From assembly GCA_036268295.1 (NCBI GenBank), contig DATAUK010000010.1, forward strand, positions 1-20,107: 20,107 bases of DNA. The letters run 5' to 3'. The first letter of the stretch is position 1; every line of letters starts with the position of its first letter. The notes beneath the pieces were generated by a model. That model did no database searches and had not been told where the DNA came from. It saw nothing but the letters and a program-made list of their open reading frames with translations. Shown one piece after another: positions 1-7,401 of the stretch. This DNA comes from DATAUK01 sp036268295 (GTDB lineage: Bacteria; Actinomycetota; Actinomycetes; JAFAQI01). A program made the position numbers and the translations under genes.

Positions 1-135
1 TGCCCCACTTTCACACAGGTCGGCTTGACTGATCAAAGAGGTGATCGTCTCAAGCCTCTATCGGGCAACTCGTCAGTAGCGGCGTCGGCTCGGCTGGTCC
101 ACCCTCTGGCGAGATCAGCCGGGCCACGCTCTGCC

Positions 136-360
136 CTACCGGTCCGCGCTGGCCGCCAAGATCCGGCGGAGTAGGTACAAATCAACGGCCAAGGGGACCA
201 CGAAAACAAGGCCCCACCAGTGTCCTGTGGCGCAGAGCACAACCACGACGCCGATGATCCAACAAGCCAGCAACGACCGGATCGTTAGTGATGACTTCCG
301 GTGTCGCAGATCCCAGCTCGTCGTCTGCGAACGGTACTCCGTCGGTGGCTGCCTACTCAG
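136..360 (-). pseudogene. Small membrane-protein frame without a canonical start
   Basis: This minus-strand frame is open from 480 down to a TAG at 136-138. It encodes a polar N-terminal part (PPTEYRSQTTSWDLRHRKSS), a strongly hydrophobic helix (LLACWIIGVVVVLCATGHWW), a second helix (GLVFVVPLAVDLYLL) and a basic C-terminus (RRILAASADR). This is the layout of a two-helix membrane protein. No ATG or GTG lies before the first helix; the first TTG (271-273) is at the helix edge, and CTG codons (for example 358-360) are the only longer options. An ATG at 375-377 is out of frame and stops after six codons. It may be a frameshifted or decayed gene, or one with an unusual start. I do not recognise the family. 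Frames on the other strand here look like shadows, and nothing else convincing is visible in 1-569. Confidence 0.35.
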
Positions 361-527
361 CGCGACGTCGTCGCCATCCCACGTCAGTACGCAAGGAGCA
401 CACGGTCGAGAACGGCCGGTGAGCTTCGAAGGCTCCGCGTCTGATGCCAGAACAGAAGGCGCCTTTCTGGATCGGCACCTTTACTCGGACTGGAGGCGAC
501 GGCTCCGCGAAAGCCTCCGGCCGTAAC

Positions 528-574
528 GTCAGCGACGAGGCTGACTCGTGAGCGCCTCTTCACAACGGCTCACG
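528..574 (-). terminator. Hairpins at the 3' end of the 570-971 gene
   Basis: Two perfect inverted repeats sit at and after the stop codon. CGTGAGC (547-553) pairs with GCTCACG (568-574) across 14 nt and includes the stop. GTCAGC (528-533) pairs with GCTGAC (540-545) across 6 nt. Neither is followed by a U-run on the minus strand, so a terminator role is plausible but not shown. Confidence 0.3.
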
Positions 575-971
575 CCTTGCAAGCTCCGACGGTGACGGTA
601 TCGACGGGACTCGGGTGACGCTGACCCTGCTCGACGTAGATCTCAAAGGTCCCCGTCGGCTTTGGCTCACCTTTCGGAAACTGATACTCCAGCTTCGTGT
701 GCTTCAACTTGACGTGTGACTTCTTCGCCTTGGCATTGTGAAGCAAGATGTTGCCGGAGTTCGTGGCATCGACCTGGAATGCGCCGTGTTTGAGGCCTGT
801 GACGGTAAAGGTGCCCACCAGATACTTCTTGTGACAGGGCCAATGAAGACCCCTGACCTTGACATGCAGACCGTGCGCGCTTGCCGGGTGGGCGAGCGCG
901 CTGGTGGGGATCGCCATCACGGCCGCCGCCACGACACCAGCGCAGGTTCCTGCTGTCCTACCGAGATTCAT
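570..971 (-). CDS. Small secreted protein of unknown function
   Basis: The product is 133 aa. The N-terminus is a Sec-type signal peptide: a short basic start, a hydrophobic core at about residues 8-22, and a likely cleavage after SALA at residue 27. The mature part is small, rich in Lys and His, and has two Cys (in WPCHKK and VGACKA near the C-terminus) that could form one disulfide. Its alternating pattern suggests a beta-sandwich (LVGTFTVTGL, TGTFEIYVEQ). The ATG at 971 follows GGAGG with 7-nt spacing, a strong ribosome binding site, so the start is secure. The gene stands alone. I do not recognise a family, and no function can be assigned beyond export. Confidence 0.7.
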   Translation of the reverse strand: MNLGRTAGTCAGVVAAAVMAIPTSALAHPASAHGLHVKVRGLHWPCHKKYLVGTFTVTGLKHGAFQVDATNSGNILLHNAKAKKSHVKLKHTKLEYQFPKGEPKPTGTFEIYVEQGQRHPSPVDTVTVGACKA

Positions 972-1244
972 CTCGCCGCCTCCGGGTGCTAATCGACGCC
1001 AACGTATCGACTGTGGCGATTCGCTGTCCGCCGAACGCCGGTGTCGACCAGACTTCGTAGGTGCGCCGCCGCGTGACCGTTAAGGCCGCGCTGGGATTCA
1101 CTGACGCGCCACATGAACGCTGTCCGGTAGCGCCGAATCCCGAGCGTTGCGCTTGCGTGCATGCTTTCCCTGCCTGCACCCACGTCCACAATCTCGTCCG
1201 ACCTGCGGTTTGCCCTGAACTGTCGAACCGTCAGCCAATTGCGT

Positions 1245-1955
1245 TTACGCCTCGGCGCGCTCCCGTAGCAGAGCCGTTGCCGCGGTGACCACGAAGAGCA
1301 GCCATGCCACGAAGCCCACGAGACCGAGCACCAGAATGTGGCTGCCATCGATGAGCGCAGGGGTGAACCCTCCTGCGATGCCCAGAGCGATGCCGCCGAT
1401 AAGGCCGATTCCTTTCCATGCTGTCGGAACGATCCCTGCGGTTGCCCCGGCGGCACTGAGACCGGCGAGCGCGACACCGATTGACACCAGCAGGACACCG
1501 AAGACGGCGTTATGGGTGACCCACAGGCCGGTCACGACGGCCGGGTCGGCATGCCCGCGCTGGATGTACTGCGCCAGGGCGAGGTCGGTCGCGGCGGTCA
1601 TGGTGAACATCGCGAGAATGCCGGTCGCGCCGAACGCTCCGGCGATCGCCGGCGCCCGCACCGCCGAGGCGGACAGTCGCGAGAGAAGCGCGCCGAGGAA
1701 GAACGCGAGTCCGATCGCGCCGACCGGGTAGCACGCGGAGAGAGCCAGTGTCGTTGCGTGGTGCGAGGCATAGTACGCGATGACCGATGAGGCGCTCGCG
1801 TCGTTGGACGGCGTGTGGACCGCGCGCAGGATGTTCTGGACGACCACGCTGGCGACGAAGCACAGCCCCCCAATCCCGCCGACCAGGCCTGATGGGGCGA
1901 GCCGTGAAAGATGTGTGCGTTGATCCGCTTTCAGTGCTGGCGAAGTACCGGCCAT
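1245..1955 (-). CDS. Multi-pass membrane protein, possibly DUF4386-like
   Basis: The product is 236 aa with about six hydrophobic segments: residues ~20-42 (GGIGGLCFVASVVV), ~65-90, ~100-120 (AGAFGATGILAMF), ~140-165 (NAVFGVLLVSIGVAL), ~180-200 and ~205-228. The C-terminus is basic (LLRERAEA). The frame is open to 2174, but the ATG at 1955 is preferred because AGGAGA lies 11 nt upstream and the longer N-terminus would overlap the divergent regulator and is not protein-like. The overall look resembles DUF4386-type proteins, which I state with low certainty. It is divergent from a TetR gene and shares its control region, so it is probably repressed by it and induced by a small molecule. The role is unknown; transport or membrane stress adaptation are guesses. 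Confidence 0.75.
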   Translation of the reverse strand: MAGTSPALKADQRTHLSRLAPSGLVGGIGGLCFVASVVVQNILRAVHTPSNDASASSVIAYYASHHATTLALSACYPVGAIGLAFFLGALLSRLSASAVRAPAIAGAFGATGILAMFTMTAATDLALAQYIQRGHADPAVVTGLWVTHNAVFGVLLVSIGVALAGLSAAGATAGIVPTAWKGIGLIGGIALGIAGGFTPALIDGSHILVLGLVGFVAWLLFVVTAATALLRERAEA

Positions 1956-1989
1956 TGCAGAGATTCTCCTATAGTGACGGCAGTCGAAT

Positions 1990-2038
1990 GGTGTACCAAT
2001 GACTTTATTGTTGTACCAGTGAGTAGATTGGTGGTCAA
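1990..2038 (-). promoter_or_regulatory. Promoter and TetR operator for the 1245-1955 gene
   Basis: On the minus strand, TTGACC (2038-2033), a 17-nt spacer and TACAAC (2015-2010) form a good sigma70-type promoter. Overlapping the -10 are two direct repeats on the plus strand, TGTACCAATGA (1992-2002) and TGTACCAGTGA (2012-2022), 20 bp apart start to start. The same DNA is also an imperfect palindrome, with arms 1990-2000 and 2007-2017 matching at 8 of 11 positions. The position fits an operator for the adjacent TetR protein. Confidence 0.5.
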
Positions 2039-2040
2039 CC

Positions 2041-2661
2041 ATGGGCGACGAGGCTTCAGGCCCCCGCCCGAATCGTCGTGCGGTGCAGGCACAGCAGACC
2101 CACGACGAAATCCTGCGGGTGGCGCGCCGGCGATTTGGCCAGGACGGATACGCCGCGACGAGCCTTAAGGACATCGCCGCCGAAGTAGGGATTTCGGTGC
2201 AGACGATCTACGACAGCGTCGGCGGCAAGGCTGATCTGGTGCGCCGCTTGAACGACTTGATGGATCGCGAGGCGGACATTGGGAGCATCGCTGCTGGCAT
2301 CGGCTCTGAGACCGACCCGCAAGCACTGGCCGCCATCCCGGCGCGGGTGACCTGCCGCCTCCTCCAGCGGTCCGGCGACATCATGAGGGCGTGTCTTGCG
2401 GGCGGACTGACCGAACCGGGTCTGGTACCACTGGTCGAGGAAGGTGGCCGCCGGCACCGAGCTGGCGCGTCGGCGGTCGCGGGACGGCTCGCAGCGCTGG
2501 GTGCGTTGGCTCCGGGCGTCTCCGTCGACCAGGCAGCGGGGAGCCTCGCGGCGTTGTCTGATTTTCGGCTCGGCATCGTGCTGCTCGATGACCACGGTAT
2601 GACGGTCGAGCAACTCGAGCTGTGGATGGCAGATCAGGCGGTTCGCGCCGTACTGCGATAG
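2041..2661 (+). CDS. TetR-family transcriptional regulator
   Basis: The product is 206 aa, a normal TetR length. The N-terminal DNA-binding domain spans about residues 18-65: helix 1 HDEILRVARRRFGQDGYAAT, helix 2 SLKDIAAEVG, and recognition helix ISVQTIYDSVGGK, in which the usual YYHF is replaced by IYDSV. The C-terminal ligand domain (about 75-206) is divergent, as normal for the family. The ATG at 2041 has only a weak GGTGG upstream. The gene is divergent from the membrane protein at 1245-1955, with 85 bp between starts. It probably represses that gene and itself through the repeats at 1992-2022. The inducer cannot be predicted. Confidence 0.85.
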   Translation: MGDEASGPRPNRRAVQAQQTHDEILRVARRRFGQDGYAATSLKDIAAEVGISVQTIYDSVGGKADLVRRLNDLMDREADIGSIAAGIGSETDPQALAAIPARVTCRLLQRSGDIMRACLAGGLTEPGLVPLVEEGGRRHRAGASAVAGRLAALGALAPGVSVDQAAGSLAALSDFRLGIVLLDDHGMTVEQLELWMADQAVRAVLR

Positions 2662-2693
2662 GGCGGGTCTGATCTGCGACCACCCGTGCTGGC

Positions 2694-2732
2694 GCAGGTC
2701 AGCCGCTGGCCCGGTCCGCCTGCCAGACCTGC
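2694..2732. terminator. Hairpin between convergent genes
   Basis: GCAGGTC (2694-2700) and GACCTGC (2726-2732) are perfect 7-bp arms separated by 25 nt of GC-rich DNA, between the ends of the TetR gene and the exporter gene. The location suits a shared terminator, but the loop is long and there is no U-run. Confidence 0.25.
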
Positions 2733-2736
2733 TCGA

Positions 2737-4218
2737 TCACAGCGGCGAAACCTGAGCGGGCACTCGGCGTTGACCGGCGAGCGCGAGGAAGACAATCGCT
2801 GCGCCGAGCAGGGCGGCTGCGCCGGCGAAAACGGCGTCGATCCCGCTAGTGAATGCCGCCGGGCTGACCGCTGAGTTGCTCGCGGCGCCGAACACGCTGA
2901 CGAGCACAGCGACGCCGAGGGCGGCGCCGAGCTGTTGTGTCACGTTGACCAGGCCGGATGCCGCCGCCGCGTCTGATGCGTCGACGCCCTTCACTGCCGT
3001 CGCGGTCAGCATCACGAACGAGATGCCGTTGCCGGCGGCGAACAGCACCATGCTCGCGAGCAGCTGCGCGTAGCCGCTGGTGGTCGTGAGCTGGCTGTCG
3101 ATCACCATGCCGAGCGTCGAGAGCGAGAGCCCTGTGAACATCAGCAGGCGAGCCGGGAATCGCTCGACTAGCACGCGGGTGGTCAGCTGTGACACCACGA
3201 AGATCGTGAGCGGGATCGGCAGGAAGGCGACGCCCGCCTCGAGCGGCGAGTAGCCGCGCACATCCTGCAGATATTGAGTGAGGAAGAAGAACATGCCGTA
3301 GACCCCGGCCGAGAGCAGACCGCGAGCGAGCAGCGCACTGCCTCGCTCCCGATCCATTAACAGGTGCAGCGGCAAGATCGGCATCGAGGCCTGCGACTCG
3401 GCGCGGACGAACACGGCAAGAAGCGTGGCGCCCATGGCGAAAGCCGCCAGCGTTCGGCCGGCGAACCAGCCGGCGGCGGCTGCTTCGACGAATGCATACA
3501 CCAGCGAGCTCATCCCGGCCGTCGAGGTGACCGCGCCGATCAGGTCGAAGTGACCAGTACGACGAGGCGTCTCATCGATGACGAGGGCACCAAGCACAAT
3601 TACGACGACTGCGATCGGGATATTGACGAAGAACACCCAGCGCCAGCTGGCGATCTGAGTGAGCAGGCCACCGGCGAGCAAGCCGGTGGCAGCTCCGCCG
3701 ACCGAGACGGCTGCGAACGTTCCGATCGCGCGGGTGCGCGCGCGGCCGTCCGGGTAGAGGCTCATGAGCAAGGCCAGGACGGCGGGCGAGGCGACAGCCC
3801 CGCCGACGCCTTGCACCGCGCGCGCCGCGAGGAGCATCCAGCCGGTCGTCGCCAGACCACCGAGCAGCGACCCGGCCGCGAACAGCGCGATGCCGGCCAG
3901 GAAGCTGCGGCGCCGACCCAGAAGATCACCGCACCGGGCGCCGAGCATCAGCAATCCGCCGAAGGTCAGCGCGTAGGCATTGATCACCCACGACAGGCCT
4001 TCGGTGGAGAACGAAAGCGCATGTTGGATCGGCGGTAGCGCGACGTTCACGATCGTGCCGTCGAGCACCACCATCAGCTGGGTGGTAAGGATCACGGCGA
4101 GCATCACCGCGGATCGGGCCGGCCGGCGGATCCGCCGGGTGGTCGTTGGATCGATGACATCGAGATCATGTGAGGAGTCAGAACGAGTGAGGAGTTGAGT
4201 GGGCACGTGGATCGCCAC
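2737..4218 (-). CDS. DHA2-type MFS multidrug exporter (EmrB/QacA-like)
   Basis: The product is 493 aa, matching the 14-helix DHA2 drug:proton antiporters. After a polar N-terminus with many basic residues (to ~36), helix 1 carries the family motif LDGTIVNVALP (52-62). The helix 2-3 loop carries motif A, GARCGDLLGRRR (93-104). The helix 5 region is Gly-rich (SVGGAATGLLAGGLL), the degenerate antiporter motif C. The C-terminal half has the usual VTQQLGAALGVAV helix. The start is GTG at 4218, about 24 nt from the predicted transcription start, with a weak GAAAG ribosome site. The protein would sit in the cytoplasmic membrane and export lipophilic compounds by proton exchange. It is divergent from a TetR gene, the classical repressor-pump layout. 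The substrate cannot be read from the sequence. Confidence 0.92.
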   Translation of the reverse strand: MAIHVPTQLLTRSDSSHDLDVIDPTTTRRIRRPARSAVMLAVILTTQLMVVLDGTIVNVALPPIQHALSFSTEGLSWVINAYALTFGGLLMLGARCGDLLGRRRSFLAGIALFAAGSLLGGLATTGWMLLAARAVQGVGGAVASPAVLALLMSLYPDGRARTRAIGTFAAVSVGGAATGLLAGGLLTQIASWRWVFFVNIPIAVVVIVLGALVIDETPRRTGHFDLIGAVTSTAGMSSLVYAFVEAAAAGWFAGRTLAAFAMGATLLAVFVRAESQASMPILPLHLLMDRERGSALLARGLLSAGVYGMFFFLTQYLQDVRGYSPLEAGVAFLPIPLTIFVVSQLTTRVLVERFPARLLMFTGLSLSTLGMVIDSQLTTTSGYAQLLASMVLFAAGNGISFVMLTATAVKGVDASDAAAASGLVNVTQQLGAALGVAVLVSVFGAASNSAVSPAAFTSGIDAVFAGAAALLGAAIVFLALAGQRRVPAQVSPL

Positions 4219-4232
4219 TTTCGATCAGAAAC

Positions 4233-4277
4233 GGAGGCTGTCTCCACTACTATATGGAGAGGCTCTCCGTTTTGCAA
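4233..4277 (-). promoter_or_regulatory. Exporter promoter with two TetR operator palindromes
   Basis: On the minus strand, TTGCAA (4277-4272), a 17-nt spacer and TATAGT (4254-4249) form a near-consensus promoter for the exporter. Its spacer holds GGAGAGGCTCTCC (4256-4268), a perfect 6+1+6 palindrome. A related copy, GGAGGCTGTCTCC (4233-4245), lies just downstream near the expected transcription start. Flanking bases (ACGGAG, CTCCGT) make the pair one larger dyad, 4231-4270. The -35 lies within a perfect 12-bp palindrome, GTTTTGCAAAAC (4269-4280). Binding of the adjacent TetR protein here would block the polymerase. Confidence 0.6.
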
Positions 4278-4297
4278 AACCGTGGCATCATAGAAGC

Positions 4298-4873
4298 GTG
4301 ACGACAGCAGCGGTGAGCAGCGATCGGCCGATGCGGGCCGACGCTCGCCGCAATTACGACCGGATCGTCGCGGCCGCCCGCGAGGAGCTTTCTCAGCGCG
4401 GCACTGACGCGTCGTACGACGACATTGCCAAGCGTGCCGGCGTCGGCGCCGGCACCCTCTACCGGCACTTCCCTCGGCGGATCGATCTCGTGCAGGCGGT
4501 CTACAGCGACGACATCGACACCCTCGTTATCGCGGCGGACAAGGCGGAACTGGCGCCTGATGCGTTCGTCGGCCTCGAGCAGTGGCTGCACGCCTTCGTC
4601 CGCTACGCCAACACCAAGCGGGTCCTGCTCAACGAGATGCACGAGGCGTTCGAGCGCGATCCCAAGCTGAGGGTGCAGCTACGGGAGCGAATGCTCACGG
4701 CTGCCGGTCGAGTGCTCAAGCGTGCGCAGGCCAGCAACGCGGTCCGCCGCGACATCACTCCTGACGACCTGTTGCAGCTGGTCGGTGGGATGTGCCTGTC
4801 TGCCGCAGCCACGCCGGCAAGCAACAAGCGGTTGCTGCCCGTGATCCTCGAAGGCCTCCGCACCGACTCCTAA
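4298..4873 (+). CDS. TetR-family regulator, probable repressor of the exporter
   Basis: With the GTG start at 4298 the product is 191 aa. The HTH domain is canonical: helix 1 NYDRIVAAAREELSQRG, helix 2 SYDDIAKRAGVG, recognition helix AGTLYRHFPRRIDLVQAVY (residues ~51-69). The C-terminal part resembles the TetR subgroup with a SbtR-like ligand domain (LEQWLHAFVRYANTKRVLLN). The frame is open up to 4199, but that longer version would overlap the exporter gene and run through the operators, so 4298 is preferred; an ATG eleven codons later (4331) is another possibility. The ribosome site (AGAAG) is weak. It is divergent from the exporter and most likely controls it through the palindromes at 4233-4268. 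Confidence 0.85.
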   Translation: MTTAAVSSDRPMRADARRNYDRIVAAAREELSQRGTDASYDDIAKRAGVGAGTLYRHFPRRIDLVQAVYSDDIDTLVIAADKAELAPDAFVGLEQWLHAFVRYANTKRVLLNEMHEAFERDPKLRVQLRERMLTAAGRVLKRAQASNAVRRDITPDDLLQLVGGMCLSAAATPASNKRLLPVILEGLRTDS

Positions 4874-4875
4874 CG

Positions 4876-4944
4876 CTGCGGTTCACCGAGGGCGGCAAGA
4901 CGGTGACGACGAAGGTAACGATCACGAAGCACCGGAAGCACTAG
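4876..4944 (+). pseudogene. Possible 3' remnant of a secreted-protein gene
   Basis: Just after the TetR stop, a plus-strand frame reads LRFTEGGKTVTTKVTITKHR, then KH and a TAG stop (4942-4944). This looks like the last beta-strands and basic tail of an Ig-like or FnIII-like extracellular protein. No start or upstream body in this frame belongs to it, because the TetR gene occupies that DNA in another frame. It may be a fossil C-terminus left by a deletion, or chance. The rest of 4945-5071 shows no coding signal. Confidence 0.3.
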
Positions 4945-5024
4945 CCGTACGCGGCCTCCGGCAGGCTCTCGCGGCCGGCAGGGCCTCAATCAACCACTCG
5001 GCCAACTCCACGTTGCGCGGGTAC

Positions 5025-5040
5025 GGTCAGTGAACTGACC
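5025..5040. promoter_or_regulatory. 16-bp palindrome upstream of the YczE-like gene
   Basis: GGTCAGT (5025-5031), GA, ACTGACC (5034-5040) form a near-perfect dyad 31 bp before the GTG start at 5072. The position and size suit a dimeric regulator site. A TTGCGC at 5013-5018 could be a -35, but no convincing -10 is visible. The binding protein is unknown. Confidence 0.35.
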
Positions 5041-5071
5041 TACCGGGCAGATCCGTGATTGGAGACGTGCT

Positions 5072-5737
5072 GTGGCGAGCGGCTGGCGGGCGCGGCTCGG
5101 CGTCCTGCCAACCGGACCAGGATTCGCGGTGCGACTCGGATGGCTCTACCTCGGTCTCGTCGGATTCGGCGTCAGCCTCGGTCTGCTGGTCCGCGCCCGG
5201 CTCGGGCTTGATCCGTGGGACGTGTTCGCGCAGGGCATCGCCAAGCACCTCGGACTGCAGATCGGGTACGTCGTCGACATCGTCGGTGCCGCGGTGCTGC
5301 TGGCCTGGATCCCGCTGCGCCAGCGGCCCGGGTTCGGCACCGTGAGCAACGTGATCGTCGTGGGGTTGGTCGTGAACTGGACTCTTGACCTGTTGCCGCA
5401 TCCCAACGCCCTCGGCATTCGGATCACGATGCTGGCGCTCGCGATTGTGCTGAATGCGCTCGCCACCGGCTGCTACATCGGCGCCGGTCTCGGGACCGGG
5501 CCTCGTGACGGCCTGACGATCGGGCTCGCGGCGCGCGGCCACTCGATCCGAGTGGTGCGCTCGGTGATCGAGCTGTCGGTGCTGGTCGTCGGATTTGCAC
5601 TAGGTGGCACCGTCGGGGTCGGGACTGTCGCATATGCGGTCTCGATCGGGCCGCTGGTGCATGTGACAATCCCGAGGTTGGATCTGGCTCGCCGCTGGCC
5701 GATGATCGTGGCCGCAGCGTGTGATGGCTCGACATAA
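5072..5737 (+). CDS. YczE/YitT-like integral membrane protein
   Basis: The product is 221 aa with about five membrane helices. Family hallmarks are LGLDPWDVF (residues 44-52, after helix 1), GFGTVSNVIVVG (87-98) and GLGTGPRDGL (139-148). The paired 'G-L-D-P-W-D' and 'GTGPRDGL' motifs are what I know from the YczE group of DUF161-related membrane proteins (COG2364). The biochemical function of that group is not established; it is sometimes annotated as a membrane or transport protein. The GTG start at 5072 has GGAG 7 nt upstream (5061-5064). The gene is transcribed alone, preceded by the palindrome at 5025-5040 and followed by a small hairpin. Confidence 0.85.
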   Translation: MASGWRARLGVLPTGPGFAVRLGWLYLGLVGFGVSLGLLVRARLGLDPWDVFAQGIAKHLGLQIGYVVDIVGAAVLLAWIPLRQRPGFGTVSNVIVVGLVVNWTLDLLPHPNALGIRITMLALAIVLNALATGCYIGAGLGTGPRDGLTIGLAARGHSIRVVRSVIELSVLVVGFALGGTVGVGTVAYAVSIGPLVHVTIPRLDLARRWPMIVAAACDGST

Positions 5738-5749
5738 CTGCGCTTCGAT

Positions 5750-5765
5750 TCACCCGTTAGGGTGA
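5750..5765 (+). terminator. Short tight hairpin after the YczE-like gene
   Basis: TCACCC (5750-5755), loop GTTA, GGGTGA (5760-5765) form a perfect 6-bp stem 13 bp after the stop codon. There is no U-run, so this is a weak terminator candidate. Confidence 0.35.
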
Positions 5766-5776
5766 GAGAGATCCGG

Positions 5777-5799
5777 ACTAGTCATCCCGATTAACTAGT
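5777..5799. promoter_or_regulatory. Paired ACTAGT sites upstream of the secreted enzyme pair
   Basis: Two ACTAGT palindromes (5777-5782 and 5794-5799) lie 17 bp apart start to start, and CCG/CGG flanks make an imperfect larger dyad. They stand out as AT-rich in GC-rich DNA and sit about 30-55 bp before the ATG at 5831. They may be a regulator site; no clear -35/-10 pair is seen. Confidence 0.25.
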
Positions 5800-5830
5800 T
5801 ACGGACCTCAATCATGAAGGACATCGACCG

Positions 5831-7345
5831 ATGCTTAACCGCGCTCATGCCGGCATCGTCGTCGCCCTGCTCGGAGCGGGCGCGCTGGTCGCCCCGACCA
5901 CGGCGATCGCTGCTTCCGCCCACCATCCGGTAGCGCGACCGGCGGCTCCGACCGGGATGCACGTCACTGCCGTCAGCTCCTCGTCGTTCACGGTCGTGGC
6001 TCATAGCGCCGCGCATGCCCGGCTCTACCGGATGTACGCCTCGACCACGCGCAGCAGCCTGTTCGCCCGCAACATCGGTCACGCCCGGGCCTCCGCGCTT
6101 TCGAGGAGCCCGAGGCTGACGATCTCCGGCCTGCCGGCGGCGTCGAAGCCGTACTTCTACCGCCTGCTCGCCTATAACCAGCACCGGCAGAGGTTCTCGG
6201 CACTGATCGGTGAGGTCGGACTCAAGCCCACGCGGCCGTCGAGCTTTCAGGTGACGTCGACTCACGCCCGCACGGTCCTGGCCTGGCGCGGCGCCACACC
6301 CGACGGCTGGCGGATCGAGCAGGCCACCAACCCGCAGATGACTGCGAACCGCAAGAACTACCGGATCTACGGATCGCTGGCGCGCTACACGCCGTACGGT
6401 CTGCACCGCGGTGACCGGTACTACTTCCGCGTGCAGGCGATGAACCTCAATACTCGGTCGGCAGCCACCCCGACGGTGGGGGTTGTCGACCACGACCCGC
6501 AGATGGCGGTGCGGGTCATGACCTACAACGTCCTCGAGGCGTTCGGCGATGGTCGCCACGAGGGCAACAGCGTCGTCGCGCCGTGGTCGAAGCGCAAGCC
6601 CAAGGTCGCGTCGCTGATCGAGGCTGAGCACCCGGACGTCGTCGGCATCCAGGAGGCGGCGACGATCGTCAGCCACCGCCACCACGGGATTCGCCAGATC
6701 GACACCCTGAAATCCGCGTTGCACGGCAACTACGGTCTTGCCCACACCGAGCAAACCCCGAAGCAGCTGCACACCCGCCGGACCGGCAACTACATCCTCT
6801 ATCGCCGGTCGACGTTCACCGCGATCGGCAAGGGCAACCACTGGGAGATCGGCGACACCAGAACCGCCGCGTACCAGGAGTTGCGCAACCGCCGTACCGG
6901 TGGCAGGTTCCTGTTCGTCAGCGCCCATCTCATCGACCCGCGTGGCCGTTCTTATGACGAGAAGCGGTTGCGTGAGACCAACCGGCTGGTGCACGACGCC
7001 AACAAGGTGGCCGCGCGCAGGGGTGTCCCGGTGGTGTACGTCGGCGACTTCAACTCCGACCAGTACCGCCACGCCGTCAACGCGCCGGTCGACGTAATGA
7101 GGAGGGCTCACGTGGCGGACGCGTTCAGCGTCGCTCAGAGCCGGAAGTTCGGGCGCTTCAACACCGCCAACAACTACAAGCGCCGGCCACCGCATAACCG
7201 CGCGCACATCGACTACGTGTTCGCGCCGCAAGGGGTTGCGGTGCACTCATGGCGGATCGAGCTGCGGCTGCGGCACGGTAAGTTCGTCGGGACGATCCCG
7301 TCGGACCACAACCCGGTGGTCTGCACCCTCGGCGTCCCCTACTAG
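5831..7345 (+). CDS. Secreted endonuclease/exonuclease/phosphatase-fold protein with FnIII-like domains
   Basis: The product is 504 aa. A Sec signal peptide (about residues 1-29, ending TTAIAASA) is followed by two FnIII-like beta domains (about 38-130 and 133-222) and a C-terminal EEP domain (about 226-504). The EEP metal and catalytic motifs are all visible: MTYNV (N233), GIQEA (E275), GDFNSD (D406, N408), HIDYVFA (D461) and SDHNPV (D492, H493). The enzyme should therefore be an active Mg-dependent phosphodiesterase outside the cell, but the substrate (DNA, nucleotide, lipid or sugar phosphate) cannot be read from the motifs. GAAGGA lies about 9 nt before the ATG. The serine hydrolase follows after 56 nt and is probably co-transcribed. 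Confidence 0.88.
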   Translation: MLNRAHAGIVVALLGAGALVAPTTAIAASAHHPVARPAAPTGMHVTAVSSSSFTVVAHSAAHARLYRMYASTTRSSLFARNIGHARASALSRSPRLTISGLPAASKPYFYRLLAYNQHRQRFSALIGEVGLKPTRPSSFQVTSTHARTVLAWRGATPDGWRIEQATNPQMTANRKNYRIYGSLARYTPYGLHRGDRYYFRVQAMNLNTRSAATPTVGVVDHDPQMAVRVMTYNVLEAFGDGRHEGNSVVAPWSKRKPKVASLIEAEHPDVVGIQEAATIVSHRHHGIRQIDTLKSALHGNYGLAHTEQTPKQLHTRRTGNYILYRRSTFTAIGKGNHWEIGDTRTAAYQELRNRRTGGRFLFVSAHLIDPRGRSYDEKRLRETNRLVHDANKVAARRGVPVVYVGDFNSDQYRHAVNAPVDVMRRAHVADAFSVAQSRKFGRFNTANNYKRRPPHNRAHIDYVFAPQGVAVHSWRIELRLRHGKFVGTIPSDHNPVVCTLGVPY

Positions 7346-7401
7346 CCGCTACTGCGCTCGATACGATTTCCCGCGGGGGCCGTGCGAGCGACAGGAAAGT
7401 C

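Noticed and set aside
972..1244. Short open frames on both strands between the secreted and membrane-protein genes
   Set aside because: No ribosome sites, no domain-like patterns; this 273-bp gap shows nothing I can support.
1966..1980. Resemblance to a phage T7 promoter end (TCACTATAGG on the minus strand)
   Set aside because: Only the last ten bases match, and the DNA is explained by the gene's ribosome binding site; no phage genes are present.
1956..2174. Longer start for the multi-pass membrane protein
   Set aside because: It runs through the promoter and into the divergent TetR gene; the ATG at 1955 has a good ribosome site.
5795..7246. 483-codon open frame antisense to the EEP gene
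   Set aside because: The plus strand has a signal peptide and all EEP motifs; the antisense product is Arg/Val/Asp-rich shadow sequence typical of high-GC DNA.
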